Source: Nipponacmea schrenckii (lineage: Eukaryota; Mollusca; Gastropoda; Lottiidae). Taken from it: a stretch of DNA of 64,000 bases. The notes under the pieces were generated by a model. The model worked only from the letters and a program-made list of their open reading frames with translations. It had not been told where the DNA came from and searched no databases. Below, piece by piece: positions 48,776 through 60,405 of the stretch. The stretch lies in NCBI GenBank assembly GCA_030562195.1, contig JAUJPP010000006.1, positions 7,440,001 to 7,504,000 on the forward strand, in the 5' to 3' direction. Both the position numbers and the translations under genes were made by a program. The first letter of the stretch is position 1; every line of letters starts with the position of its first letter.

Positions 48776-49890
48776 GAGAACAACTGTATCTTTGTCTAAC
48801 ACATTCATTATCAACCCAGAATGTGTGGTTTTGATATTTAAATGCATCTGCACACTACAATATTGCGGTATAGAATGAAGAGAAACACTTTCATCATCTT
48901 TATTGTAGCTTGTTGGTATACTGACTGACTTTCTCTTTATGTGCGCCGTCATTTTGAATAATCACGGATTGTTATATAATTTGGGTGATTCGTATTGGTT
49001 TGACTTAACTTGCAGCCAAGTGGTCACTATTTCAATTAGAAGTACATACGTGTTTTTAAGAGGCGATAAAGGCGAAAGCCAGCTCCCAAATCTTATTCAT
49101 GTCTCTGTGAATAAAATATGCAGAATTAAAGGTGCATTCATAATGTTCCATCTAATCTAATCTTGAGATCAGAGAATCAGAGACAAATGATTATGGGAAA
49201 CAATGATAATCAGTCTAGTCTTTACTTTGCCTTTAGGCTGCAGATAACTCTTTAAAACTTGTTTGATAAACTCATTAATCTATTTATGTCAGACCATTTA
49301 TACGTTTGTCACCTTAAAATATCAGATAACAAAGAAACGTCGACAAAATATAATATATAATGATAATGATATCATTGATTGACAATATAATTATGTTCAG
49401 TTCCTGTCTTTACTTTATAATACAATTTTTATCCCTATAAACATTATAATGTTATAATAGAGTCTAGAACAGATATATATATATTATTTATATATGATAT
49501 GACACTAAATTAGTATATATGTAACTAAAAAGGGGAAATGGTGCTACTGTTTTGTTAATGACTTGTAGTACAAGCACATTTTACACGATGTCTTAGCGAT
49601 TCTGGCGATTGCTGACTAAAGATCCCGGTTTGATCCTTGCATACAGCGAGCTCATACCCTTTTATCAACGTAGATTTCTCTTTGGAAGTTATGCAGACCG
49701 GAGTTTTGGGTCTTGCATTATTAAAGAGATGGTTGCCTAGAAAATAATATTGCTAATTTCAGTCGCCATAGAAGAAAGGTCCCTTTCTATGACTTAAATC
49801 ATGTATTATTTCAATATTTTTAATTTCTTGAAACAAAACGAATGAATTTTACGTTACTTTTCTGTAGCTTTTAGGCAAATAAAGACAAAC
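48776..49890. other. Intergenic, no gene seen
   Basis: AT-rich, with a TA-rich stretch near 49470-49520. No recognised exon. Confidence 0.35.
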
Positions 49891-49894
49891 AACG

Positions 49895-50005
49895 ACTTGT
49901 AGAATGCATTGAGGGAAATTTTAACAGCTGCATAAGCCTACTCTTTTTAGGATTTCTAAGTGTGTTTGTGTATCTTTAACCCATACAACCGGTAGCAAAC
50001 AGGGC
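49895..50005 (-). mobile_element. SINE family 1 fragment
   Basis: GAATGCATTGAGGGAAATTTTAACAG, split here as AATGCATTGAGGGAAA and TAAGCCTACTCTTTTT, matches the 36.8- and 60.2-kb copies. Confidence 0.5.
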
Positions 50006-51006
50006 TTCCTTTCTTTGTCGATGTGAACCACTCTACGTTGTTTCCCCTTTAAATTTATTAGCTCTATTTATTTCTAAAATAAACTGCTAAAATTCTTCTA
50101 AAAGAATAGATAGAACTCACCAGGAAAAATCTAGTATTAAAGGGAATCTAGTTTAGTTAATGACGGGTGCATTGTTTATAATGGGAGACGTAGTAATGTA
50201 ATCTAGTAATAAAGACACAATAAGAAACTTTTTCAATTACCATTTCAACACGATCTATTCGCATTTGCGCCATCAAAGGAAACCAAGACGCAGTTCTAAC
50301 CCCGTGTTCAATGGATCCCACTTAAGTTGTTAGTTGTTATATTCAGCTTTCAGATTATTAAATGTAAAACGGTAATTCACAATGCACAACATATAACGCT
50401 CTCACAACACGATTTCAAAGATACTCACTTTCAGTTCGATTAGTAGCAGAAATAGTGTTTCAAATGGTAAACAAGCCTTTTAAGATAGGTTACTAAAAAG
50501 TAAAACGTCCCAAAAATGACATATTTTAAAAAAGGGCCTAACTTAAATAAATGTTTAAATCTGAATGGCAATGCGGTACTAACAAAGTGTCACTGTACAT
50601 ACCTTTTACTAGGCCTATATGTTTAGCGTGATTTAAATGTCTCAAATGTTTATTCCATAAATGTTTCTGTATGTACTATTATGTATCGGGTACTATATCA
50701 TAATTTGAAAAAAACCCAAAAAACCAGATGGGTACTAATTTAACAAATACTGGAAAGAGTTGGAGCCAACAATTCTATTGTTTTGTCTCAAGTTCATGTT
50801 CAATTGGATGCCAAGAAATTAAAAGCTATTATTATTGAGAATTTTCTAGCGGTGACTTCCCGGGAAGACACCTGTAGAAGGATTGCGGAATCTTAATTAA
50901 TTGGAGACAATAAAATTAAAACGGAGAATGGTTTAACCTAGTCTACGACATCTTCCGGACACGAACCACAAAAACATTATATGCTAATAATTGTATTTAG
51001 TCCGAG

Positions 51007-51420
51007 CTATTTTTAGAAATCCTCTTTCTCCCTTCTTTTTGCGGTTTTTGCATGCCCAATTTTTGACTTATTTTGGTCTATATTTGAAATTTGATGTCTG
51101 AAATAGCATTTTCTTTCAGAATATATAATAAGAAATTTAATTGGCGGAAGGTTATTTCTAAAAATAGTGGTTTTGTGTACAGAGACAGTTAAGCGGATGT
51201 TGAAGTGGTTTACTTTCATTTTGGCTAATTCAAAATTTTCATGGTCATGCTATATTGAATTTTTGTACCGAAACCAAACATTGGCCAGGCTTTAATATGA
51301 CATATTGGAAAGTTTTCAACGAAATTCTGGAAAAAGTTATTGAAGCCTGAATTTCGTGATTTAACATGGAAACAGATGACAAATGAATTACTGGACCAAG
51401 TCCTCCTTTTCGTCAACTTT
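51007..51420 (+). repeat. Dispersed repeat R3, copy 2
   Basis: Begins CTATTTTTAGAAATCCTCTT and ends near ATTACTGGACCAAGTCC. Nearly colinear with 56020-56435 and with the inverted 48.4-kb copy. Confidence 0.85.
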
Positions 51421-51471
51421 TAACGAAGATTGCAGTTGATTTCCGTTAACCTTCGGCTAGTTACAAAGAAG

Positions 51472-51650
51472 ATGATAATTCAAAAAGTTGATAATACAAC
51501 ACAATTCCGATAATACAAAAAAGAAAAGAGGCTAAAAGAAAAAAATGATAATACATAAAGATGATAATGATAATAGAAAAAGGTGATTATACAAAATGAT
51601 GATCCTGATAACACAAAAAGATCCTCATAATGGAAAAATACTAACATAAG
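51472..51650 (+). repeat. Short-unit minisatellite
   Basis: About ten degenerate units of GATAATACAAAAA(G), 12-18 bp each, between repeat R3 copy 2 and a GGCGTTCCATAA fragment shared with 34.2 kb. Confidence 0.7.
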
Positions 51651-51659
51651 GCAGTGATG

Positions 51660-52325
51660 GCGTTCCATAAAATAACTTTCTTTCATTACTGTTATGCTCA
51701 TAGAACCTAGAACAAAATTACAAAAAGCAATATTTCCCAGTCACATTAAAACAATTTTCATTTTCATTAATAATTAAACTTCTCAAAAGTACTACTTGCG
51801 TTTTCCGTTGTAAATCTTTATCAGAATCAGACATTATACTTAAATCACCAGCATATAGGCTACTAAAACAAGGATGCCTCGTGTTTCTGGTTATATGCCT
51901 CTAACATTACTAGCTTCCATAATTCCAACTATTTGACATAAAATCAAAAAAATAAGTGAACTAATTCTATATGAACTATAATCATACAATATAATATGAT
52001 AAGAATCTGACTCACTGAAAAACATTATAGATAAGATTAATATTGTTATTTGTTTGACGTTCATCCAAAAGATTTAGTATCTCGCCAATGGGACATGGAT
52101 TATAAATACATGTATATAACCTCATTTGAATACTTAACACTTCCTCCCCCAAAATCTATTCGTATTGATTTCTTTCGGGTTTTTATTTGTTAAGATATTT
52201 AAACCTGATGATAAAAATAGCGTCCACAGGCAGAACTGAACAAACACTTAACAGTACAGTAACAATCACCAGAATGATATACTCAACCTTCAATCATACA
52301 TTTCTTTCTGGGATGATAAATGTCC
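51660..52325. other. Intergenic, no gene seen
   Basis: AT-rich, no recognised exon or repeat. Confidence 0.35.
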
Positions 52326-52329
52326 ATAT

Positions 52330-52510
52330 TTTTGTAACAATGCCATTAAGTTTCATTAAAATCTATCAAGAATTGTACCATCTAACAATAGCTCATAAAA
52401 TAGTTTTCGGTATCTTTTATTTTTAATAGGATTCATCCCTGGGTGATAAAAAACAGTTTCAGCAAGTTTCTTTAAAATCAGTAAAGAATTGTGGAATATT
52501 GAGTGATTCG
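52330..52510 (-). mobile_element. Pearl-like element relic
   Basis: Reverse-oriented decayed sub-family A unit: TTAAGTTTCATTAAAATCTA, AAGAATTGTACCATCTA, AGGATTCATCCCTGGGTGAT. No termini found. Confidence 0.6.
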
Positions 52511-52739
52511 ATTGGCGAAAAAAAGGTGGTTCTTGGGTAATTAATGATAGATCGGCCATTTTCTGTTCTGGTACTTTGGCTCTATAGTTTCTGCACAAAA
52601 CATATCTACTGTTGATATCTTTTACTATCTAGGAAGCACCAGGAATCCAGAATCTTTCTCTCAAGATAACATAGTATTCTTTCCTCAGTGTTCACATGTT
52701 TTGTGAATGTGAAAACACGAGCTTTGAAATATTTCTTTC

Positions 52740-54150
52740 TTATTCTTTAGAAGAATCATTAATTGGATGTTTCGAGTTAAATGACAGATTTGATCTTGAT
52801 AATCTACAACCGACTTTTAAAGTTTTTTCCACTAACACAGGATCAAGCTTCAGTAAGGAGCTATTTTTTAAAAAATTGCTACAAGCCTTTATTACTTCTT
52901 CCAAATGTTGAATCTAGACAAATTCTTCTATCTTCTTCTCTGCTTTCTGTAATATGGCTCGGTTCATCTGAAGCCATTCTTTATCAACTCTTTCTTCTCT
53001 CTTCATTCGTAAATATCTCACAAAGAGTATAAATCAACCAACTGCTTTCCTCAGTTTGTACCAGTTTGAGTAACGATCTATAACTGATTCTAATGTTGTG
53101 ATTGGTCTGATGGCGTTAGTTACTATTTGGGTGCAAACAATATTGTCTCCTTCACTTTAGCATCGTCTTGTGGATTTTTTTAAAGACAGAAACTCTGGTC
53201 CTTTTACCCATCTGTTGACCATCTCTGAATCATTTATGGTGGTACTTCTTGACGCGTCATCTACTGGGTTATTCTTGGTTCCCGCGTACCTCCACTAGTC
53301 TACGTCTGTCCCATCGAGGATTATTTCAATACGATTGGAAACAAAGGTATGGAAGCGAGTGTTAAAGTTGCGAATGTATCTTAATACAGTAATACTGTCT
53401 GTCCAATAAAATGTCAGTGGGGTCACGTAGCTTCCGTAGGATCAAATGTGTCAGTTTCATACGAGGTATCGTTTTTCGCTTTAAAGGCGTTACTCTGGTC
53501 TTAGCTTTAATTACCGTTACCGGGAGAGTCTACGAGTCTAATAAATTGAGAAGCTAGAACTAAAGGTTTATTGAAATCTAATTGTATCGTTTTGGACCGA
53601 CTAACATATTCCCAATGCCCGTTCGATTGGTAATGCATCAGTGATCTTTATTTCTGGACTATATGTAAGACGGTTTGGTGTTTGTCGTTGCAGTCTTTGC
53701 AGATTCCTCTCTCTTAACAATACTGCTTAATATGCCCATCAACTAGACATCCAAAACATAGTCCTTTAGCCTATGCAAATTTGGTTCTATCGTCGTATGG
53801 TAGAGCTTGGAAGTTTCTACAATTATTTATGCCATGATTACCTACTTTACAGGCAAGGTTTATTGGTCAAGAGCTAGGCTATATCCAGAAAACTTATTTG
53901 CTATTCTTTCGTTGTCTCTACGTGGTCTCCAGTTCTTCTTATATCTTCTTGAAGACTGTTTGTGAATGAAGGTAGCTTAAACTTCTAATGCTGTCATTAG
54001 GTTCACCTCTTGATTCTAAGTAATTTAAACGTTCTTCATCTGCTTATGATCAAGGAGTTAAATTGTCTCAATGACCTTCGCTAGCTTGTCAATTCACAAT
54101 AAAATCTTTCTACAAACTTAAATTTTTCTTCAAATTCATTACAATGATCT
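52740..54150 (-). pseudogene. BEL/Pao LTR-retrotransposon relic (gag and pol scraps)
   Basis: Reading the minus strand from high to low coordinates: a gag-type CCHC zinc knuckle (C-x2-C-x4-H-x4-C, about 53760-53719); then, after loss of most of protease and RT, a stretch with the RNase H end typical of BEL/Pao (YWTDSITVLRYI, about 53410-53370), the linker WRYAGTKNNPVDDASR (about 53300-53250) and an integrase N-terminal region with DRYSNWYKLRKAV (about 53080-53040). Several stops interrupt it. LTRs were not found. It is a dead, internally deleted copy. Confidence 0.85.
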
Positions 54151-54229
54151 CGATCAATGTTTCGGTTCCTTCAGATTGTGATTGGCGTAAAATGGATTGG
54201 TGTGATGAGAATGTTGACTAAAGATTGGC

Positions 54230-54400
54230 ATGCTCAACTCTGGGCCAAAATTTGCTGACTCTATTCCCAGCCTCTGATAGCTATTTGTTCTGATATGGCT
54301 GGGGGAGAGTAAAAAAAAACTAGGCACCTAAAACTTGGGATTTTCCGCACCTACGCGGGTGCCTCGAATTTCCATACCTCGAATCCACAAAATCTTGATG
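54230..54400 (+). repeat. Dispersed repeat R4, copy 2
   Basis: Matches 33660-33830 (TTGCTGACTCTATTCCCAGC, CTGATAGCTA, GATATGGCTG, ATACCTCGAAT). It lies just upstream, in minus-strand sense, of the BEL/Pao relic, and could be part of a related element. Confidence 0.6.
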
Positions 54401-56019
54401 TATTTGGAAAGATGAATGTTTTTGTAGTTCAATAATACCACCCATGCTACGTCTATGGCTGCATCAAAGTTTTTTTTTTAAGAATTTCAATCGTCCAGTC
54501 GCCATTTCAAATTGCGAACACATCCAAAATTCTTAGATATAGGACACAAGTTGTGGTCTGAAACCAATTCATTTTGAGTTATTTCCCTTAGTTGTTGAAC
54601 ACTTCCTGAAAAGATGGCTGTCATGCCTGAATAGTAAACAAAGTGTTTTCTTATTATTTTAAGTCCCTAACTGAAGTTTACTGTTAACCATTAAGGGTTA
54701 TCAGTTTTAAAATACAGTCCTCAAATTATTTGGAACCTTTAAGAACAGTATAGAAAAATTATGGAATGTTGTGATTCATTAGACATACCATCACTATTTA
54801 ATGATTCTGACTTTATACTGTATGTGCCAGGTACATGTCTTATATAATGGCTAGAATGGATGGAATAAGGTCGATGGCTACCATGGTGGGATTTTTGTAA
54901 ACTATTATCAGCCTCACTGTTCTTACCTTTGGTATGATGACTAATACTTCCATTGTCAGACTGTATTGCCTAGTTTCATCACTGGTAAACCAACTTCCTA
55001 TATAAGTTTTAAAGTTACTGATGTATACATTGTCGTCAAAATAATCATTTAAATACATATGTTTACTTTTCGGAAAAAATTCTTCGAGCTGAGGCCTTCC
55101 ACAAAAATATATAACCCCCCAAAAATATGTTTCAATCAATGCCATGTAAAAAAAATGCGCCATTATTGTTATTTAGGGATCGTTATTTATACAATAAAAG
55201 GAAATATATATCAATTTGACGAACTTCATAATTTGACACAGAAATATGGGGGAATCAACTTGATTTTAAAAAACGGAACGAAATCCAATAATAAATAATT
55301 ATCACATATTATGGTTAGCGATGGAACTTCACATTATCTGAAAATTTGCAATTTCTAATTTGTACCAAATGACATCACATTAATCGTAAATATTAAAATT
55401 TTTGTGTAAATGATCACAGAAAAAGCTGTATACAGAGTTGATACTTAATTATTTATTCGTTGCTCATTATAGCAAATCGCTTTTTCCACCTTTAGAAATT
55501 TGGGTTTTAGATAATCCTTGGTAGACTTAATATTCTGCAAATTGTTTCCATGAATGAAAAATGAGCATTTATTTGGTTTCGGAAGCACTTCCACGAAAAT
55601 ATTTCCCCCAAACAGAAATGTTAGACAACAAAGCATGAAAATTAAAATTCGGAACTATATGCCGATGATAATGAATATGGCGATGTTGATTCAATAAAAA
55701 AAAGTTTAATACAACACAAATGAATCTAGCATGGAATTGGCCAGAATATCATGCTCGTTATAAGGTTTCAAAGCTTTGCCGACTTATTATAAGTGAACCA
55801 TCTGCCTTCATATAATGCAACATAACTTACACATATCATCATTGGTTAAGATGGAATTCTAAAGTCTGTGTTGCAATTTCTTTACCATTTTGTAAGATGA
55901 TGAGAGGTTAATCGGTGGAAGGATAATTCTACAAAATTATCGTCGTGTAAGCAGTCACAGCAAAACAGATGTAGAAAACCGATGGTCATGATATAATGAA
56001 TGTTTGTTGTATATCCGTT
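54401..56019. other. Intergenic; two minus-strand frames of doubtful status
   Basis: Minus-strand frames at 55636-55445 (63 aa, hydrophobic start) and 55163-54840 (107 aa) are the longest here. No conserved motif, convincing splice pair or codon bias supports them, so they are not called as genes. Confidence 0.35.
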
Positions 56020-56435
56020 CTATTTTTAGAAATCCTCTTTCTCCCTTCCTTTGGGGGTTTTTGCATGCTCATTTTGGACTAATTTTTGGTCTAGATTTGA
56101 AATTTGATGTCTGAAATTGCATTTTCTTTCAGAATTTCTGAGATAATGAGAAATTTAATTGGCGGAAGGTTATTTCTAAAAATAGTGGTTTTGTGTGCAG
56201 TGACAGTCAAGCGGATGTTGATAAAATGTAGTGGTTTACTTTCATTTTGTTTAGTTCAAACTTTTCATGGTCATGCTATATTGGATTTTTGTACAGAAAC
56301 CAAGTATTGGCCTGGCTTTCATGTGGCATATAAGAAAGTTTTCAACGAGATTTCTGGAAAAAGTTCTAGAAGGTTGAATTTTGTGATTTAACATGGAAAT
56401 AGATGGCAAATGAATTAGCGGACTAAGTCCATATC
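56020..56435 (+). repeat. Dispersed repeat R3, copy 3
   Basis: Starts CTATTTTTAGAAATCCTCTT like copy 2 and runs to about GCGGACTAAGTCC. A 95-codon frame within it (56104-56391) is broken in the other copies and is not coding. Confidence 0.85.
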
Positions 56436-56608
56436 GTAATCTAGAGGAGATGCCAAATGAATTGTGGGTCCAGTAGTTGTGTAAAATTGCTATATACCGA
56501 TTATCTCCCTCTAACTATTCCAACGTATTGCACTCCTTTCCACTACATTAAATGAGTACCTTATATGTCTATGTGACTATTGCTGACTTACAAACTTGTT
56601 TGGAAATG

Positions 56609-56905
56609 AAATATGAATGAATGGAGTTTTACGTCCACCTATTCTGCACTGCACTTTTTGTTCAGCCCCTCCGACCTGCATCACTGACAAGGGGAAACCA
56701 GGCTGAAAAATCCGGAAGTTCATCTCGACCTTTGTCGGGATTGAACCCCGGACCTTCAGGTTAGCAAGCAAGCGTCTTTTTTTATCTTGAGAAGTATTTA
56801 TTCAATGAATATAAATATCACAGTTATATAATAATAATATTGTTTACAGTACAGTATATATATCATCGAGCAAGCGTCTAAGTCACTGAGCCACCGCGGC
56901 TCCCA
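56609..56905 (-). mobile_element. tRNA-derived SINE (family 1), interrupted
   Basis: Minus-strand copy: GGGAGCCGCGGTGGCTCAGT at its 5' end (56905), box A-like GGCTCAGTGACTTAGACG, box B-like GGGGTTCAATCCC, tail GGACGTAAAACTCCATTCA and ATTC repeats near 56609. A 91-bp insertion (56778-56868) splits it between the two boxes. Confidence 0.85.
56778..56868 (-). mobile_element. 91-bp retroposed 3' end of a transcript inside the SINE
   Basis: On the minus strand the insert ends in an A run, with AATAAA (plus-strand TTTATT at 56797-56802) 13 nt before it. It is flanked by the 11-bp direct repeat AGCAAGCGTCT (56767-56777 and 56869-56879). This is the signature of a 5'-truncated mRNA tail inserted by target-primed reverse transcription. 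The source gene is unknown. Confidence 0.8.
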
Positions 56906-57164
56906 CTATCTTGTTTGGATGGCATCGGTCGTATGAGATGACGAAATGTAGGCTACTATAATATAGGTTATTATAAGATGAGAAAAGAAGATTGCCACTG
57001 ATTCTATTGATAACAAATAAACAAAGAAATGTTAAGACAACGTGCTGGTGACGCAACAATCTCTCATCCAACAGATCCAGATTCCCATTCTCAATAAAAT
57101 ATTTGTTCAACCCTAGGCCAGTACATCTGGGAGAATCAATCCCTCCCTTCCCCGAAAGTTTCAT

Positions 57165-58236
57165 CAAAATCCATTGTAAATTGTAGCTTCTAATGTATTA
57201 ACAATAAAATTTTTACGCAATTTTCATCAAACTCTATTAAAATTTGTAGCTTCTATTACACACATTTAAAAATTTCGACGCGCTTTTACTAAGTCAAGGG
57301 CAATAACTCTAAACTGTTCATTGAATCTGAATGGATTTTGGGTGTGAGCATTGGAATTTTTAAGATGGCAGTCAAGTTCGAAGTTGACGATTTTGCAATA
57401 AAGTTTTTGAGTTATTGCCCTTAGTAAAATTAGTATTGTGGGTACAATAGAAGCTACAATTTTCAATGGACTTTGATAAAACTTGGTGAGTGCATTGGAA
57501 TTTATAAGCCGGCAGTCAAGTTCGAATTTGACGATTTTTCGAAAAACTGTTCTGGAGTTATTGCCCTTGACTTGGTAAAATTGCATCAAAATTTTATTGT
57601 GGGTGCAATAGTAGGTTCAATTTTCAATGGATTCTAATGAAACTTAGTATGAGCATTGGAATTGCTAAGACGCCAGTTTAGTCTGATGAATGTTTTGCGA
57701 GTTTTTGCCCTTGATTTAGTATACTCACGTCCAACAATTTTTGTGGGTGCAATAGAAGCAAAAAATTTCAATTGACTTTAATGAAACTTGGTGTGAATCA
57801 AGTTTGCATTTGACAATTTTGATGAACGGTTTTTGAGTTATTGCCCTTGATTTAGTAAAACCGCGTCAAAATTTTATTGTTGGTGCATAAGAAGCTACAG
57901 TTTTCAATGGAATTTAATGAAACTTGGTATGAGCATTGAAATGGATAAGACGCAGGTCAAGTTCAAACTTGACAATATTGATGAAAGCTTTTTGAGTTAT
58001 TCCTTTTGACTTAGCAAAATCGCTTCAAAATTCTATTGTGGATGCAATACAAGCTACAATTTTAAATGGATTTTGATGAAGCTTGTTATGAGCTTTGGAA
58101 TGGACAAGAAAGCGTTCACATTTGACAACTTACATGAAGGGTATATTTGTATAAATATATGCTATTAATCAAAGGAAAAAATGATTTAACAATGCTAATG
58201 TGTGGGCGTATGTTATCTTGCCTGGCAAGCTATCTT
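57165..58236 (+). mobile_element. Pearl-like element with inverted 5' part
   Basis: From about 57330 to the 3' block at 58236 (GTGGGCGTATG, CTTGCCTGGCAAGCTATCTT) the units run forward (sub-family C: 'gaagctac', 'aatggattttgatgaa'). From about 57165 to 57325 units of the same family run in reverse (TCATCAAAATCCATTG, GTAGCTTCTA). No 5' hairpin was found. Confidence 0.8.
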
Positions 58237-60120
58237 GAATTTCTTTTACAGACCTTGATCACAACATTGCTAAAACGTAAACTACTTCTTGTTTCAGCCA
58301 GAAATTATTTTCATCAAATTAGTTTATGTCAAAACAATTCTTTCGACTCTTGCTTTATTCAATGCTATTAAATGTATCAAAGAAAAGAAAATGTAAAAAA
58401 TATATATTATGATAAATATTACGAACATTCATTATTTAAATTTTCATATATTTTCATCTGTGATGCAAAACAGATCATGACTGAGATATTTAGTTTGGTT
58501 ACTACTCTACATATCAAATGAATAAATATGTTCAGTTTGACAAGCAAATTACTTATATCTATTGAACAATAAAATGTATTCAGATTGAATAACAAATCAC
58601 ATTTATATATTGAACAGAAAAATATATTCAATGTATCCGTAAGGAGGGATGAGGTCAGAAGACAATAAAGATTAGTTGAATGACTAAATTAGTTGGCAAG
58701 TTCAGCTTTAATGAACTATCTGTCTGGGAATTATCATTTTACCGAGAGAACATTTCTTAAGAAATGTTTTCCTTTACAGAAGACACTACGACGTCCTCTT
58801 ACAGTCTTCATGTTATCACCATTATGACCTGTATATCTTTAAAATCACACACTTTATCGATTTCAACGAGAATGATGTGCTGTTCCCTGTTCAATATGTC
58901 ATTACTAAGTAGGTCAGAACAGATTAGATATATCAAATCCATCCATCACTCTACTATCGATATTCATATGATTCCAATTTTACCAGTAAGTCTAATTTTC
59001 TTCATATTTCAACTTCTATCTATCAAAATCCATTACGTGATGACAGAAGACCACTTACATGATCTAATAAGATTAAAAGGAACCAAGAAGGGTAGTTTAA
59101 GTCATAAACATTACATTTTTTAACAGTAGAATATTAATTGATTATTTTTTAATAATATGGATTTCAGTTGACTAACGTTGTAGATCGATAATTTTGTATA
59201 CGTGCATTTATTTTCACTCTTTATCACCATTTCCCTAATTTCCTTATATTTTTGTTTCTTTACTTCATATGTAGTTACTTATTTCTCGTTTTTCTTTGGG
59301 TTAAAAAATGAATAGCAGCTCTCTTATACAGTTTTGGTAACTACTGTTACACAACTGTTCTTAGCGTTATTTCCTCTATAATTGGCTAATTGTCTGGTTT
59401 TTTTTGGTATCATTTATGTTTTAATGGCAATTGTATCTATTAATACGTATGATCGGAGGATGTCCTCGCATTATCCCTATTAATAATATATTAATTGCTG
59501 TTAATTTCATTAATTGAGTGTATAGTTTATTATGATACGACACAAATAATAGAGGTCATGAACTCCTTCCCATTTATTTACATAATCACTAACTGTTGGA
59601 GGTTATATACTTTTTTGTGTAAACCTTGCTGTGAATGTATTCATTTGATGCTAGCATGTCTCAGGTTGTGGGAGTTTGTTTATCTTCGCCTCCAGCGGGA
59701 ATAAGTACGCTAGTTTAAGGGTGTAACAGAGTTTGGGGTACATTTTAGTGCATTATTTGTATTCTTAGTACATACTACTCTACTATATATAGTAAATAGT
59801 ACACATTAAGGATTATCTTTTCTGTAACACGTGTAAGTACATTTATATAGTGTTAGTTTTGTTAAATTTAACATAGAGGTCAGCTGTCAGCAAATAAAAG
59901 TTCACACGTGTACGAATTTTTCGCCATTCTTGTACCGGAATTCTCAATAGTATAACAGCGAACATATGAGTTAAATATAGGGTGAGTTTGTTTAAAGTAT
60001 GTTTGTTTACCAAGTCCCTTGCTTGAATCCGATCAATATACCAGTATCTTCGAACGGAAACTGTCTCGACTGACCGTTATGATCAAGTAGGAAGAAATAG
60101 CTTCACAAGGTATTTTGGTT
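58237..60120. other. Intergenic, no certain gene
   Basis: The frame 58764-59123 (119 codons) follows a fair acceptor (TTTCCTTTACAG, about 58780), but its composition and lack of motifs do not support a gene. Otherwise AT-rich. Confidence 0.35.
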
Positions 60121-60124
60121 TTAT

Positions 60125-60405
60125 TTCCCACTTTTCTGCAACGCCAGGGCTAATGATGGCGGACGTCGTCATGCAGTGTGTAACTAGGAAAATCTTGCCA
60201 GGACAGCAACATTAGCCTACTCTTTTTTTGTTTTCCATCGGTCGTTAAGTATGTATTGTGCACAGTCTGTAGCATACCGGCATCGGGGTATTGGACCATC
60301 TGAACGACTAGACCTTTTCCCTTTCAGCCCCTTCGACCTGCATTACTAAGGGTGAAACCCGGTTGAAAAATCCAAATGTGATGTCTCGGCATTTGCCGGG
60401 ATTAC
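60125..60405 (-). mobile_element. SINE family 1, decayed copy
   Basis: Combines the block seen at 36.8 kb (CTGCAACGCCAGGGCTAATG, GCCAGGACAGC, TTAGCCTACTCTTTTT) with the block seen at 56.65 kb (CAGCCCCTTCGACCTGCAT, GGTTGAAAAATCC, TTGCCGGGATT). Confidence 0.65.

Noticed and set aside
54840..55163. 107-codon minus-strand frame, with a 63-codon one upstream at 55445-55636
   Set aside because: Neither has recognisable domains or a compatible donor and acceptor between them; composition matches the AT-rich background.
56104..56391. 95-codon frame in repeat R3
   Set aside because: The equivalent frame is broken in the other two copies.
58764..59123. 119-codon frame after a fair splice acceptor
   Set aside because: No motif, no codon bias, and another frame of the same bases looks equally protein-like before meeting stops.
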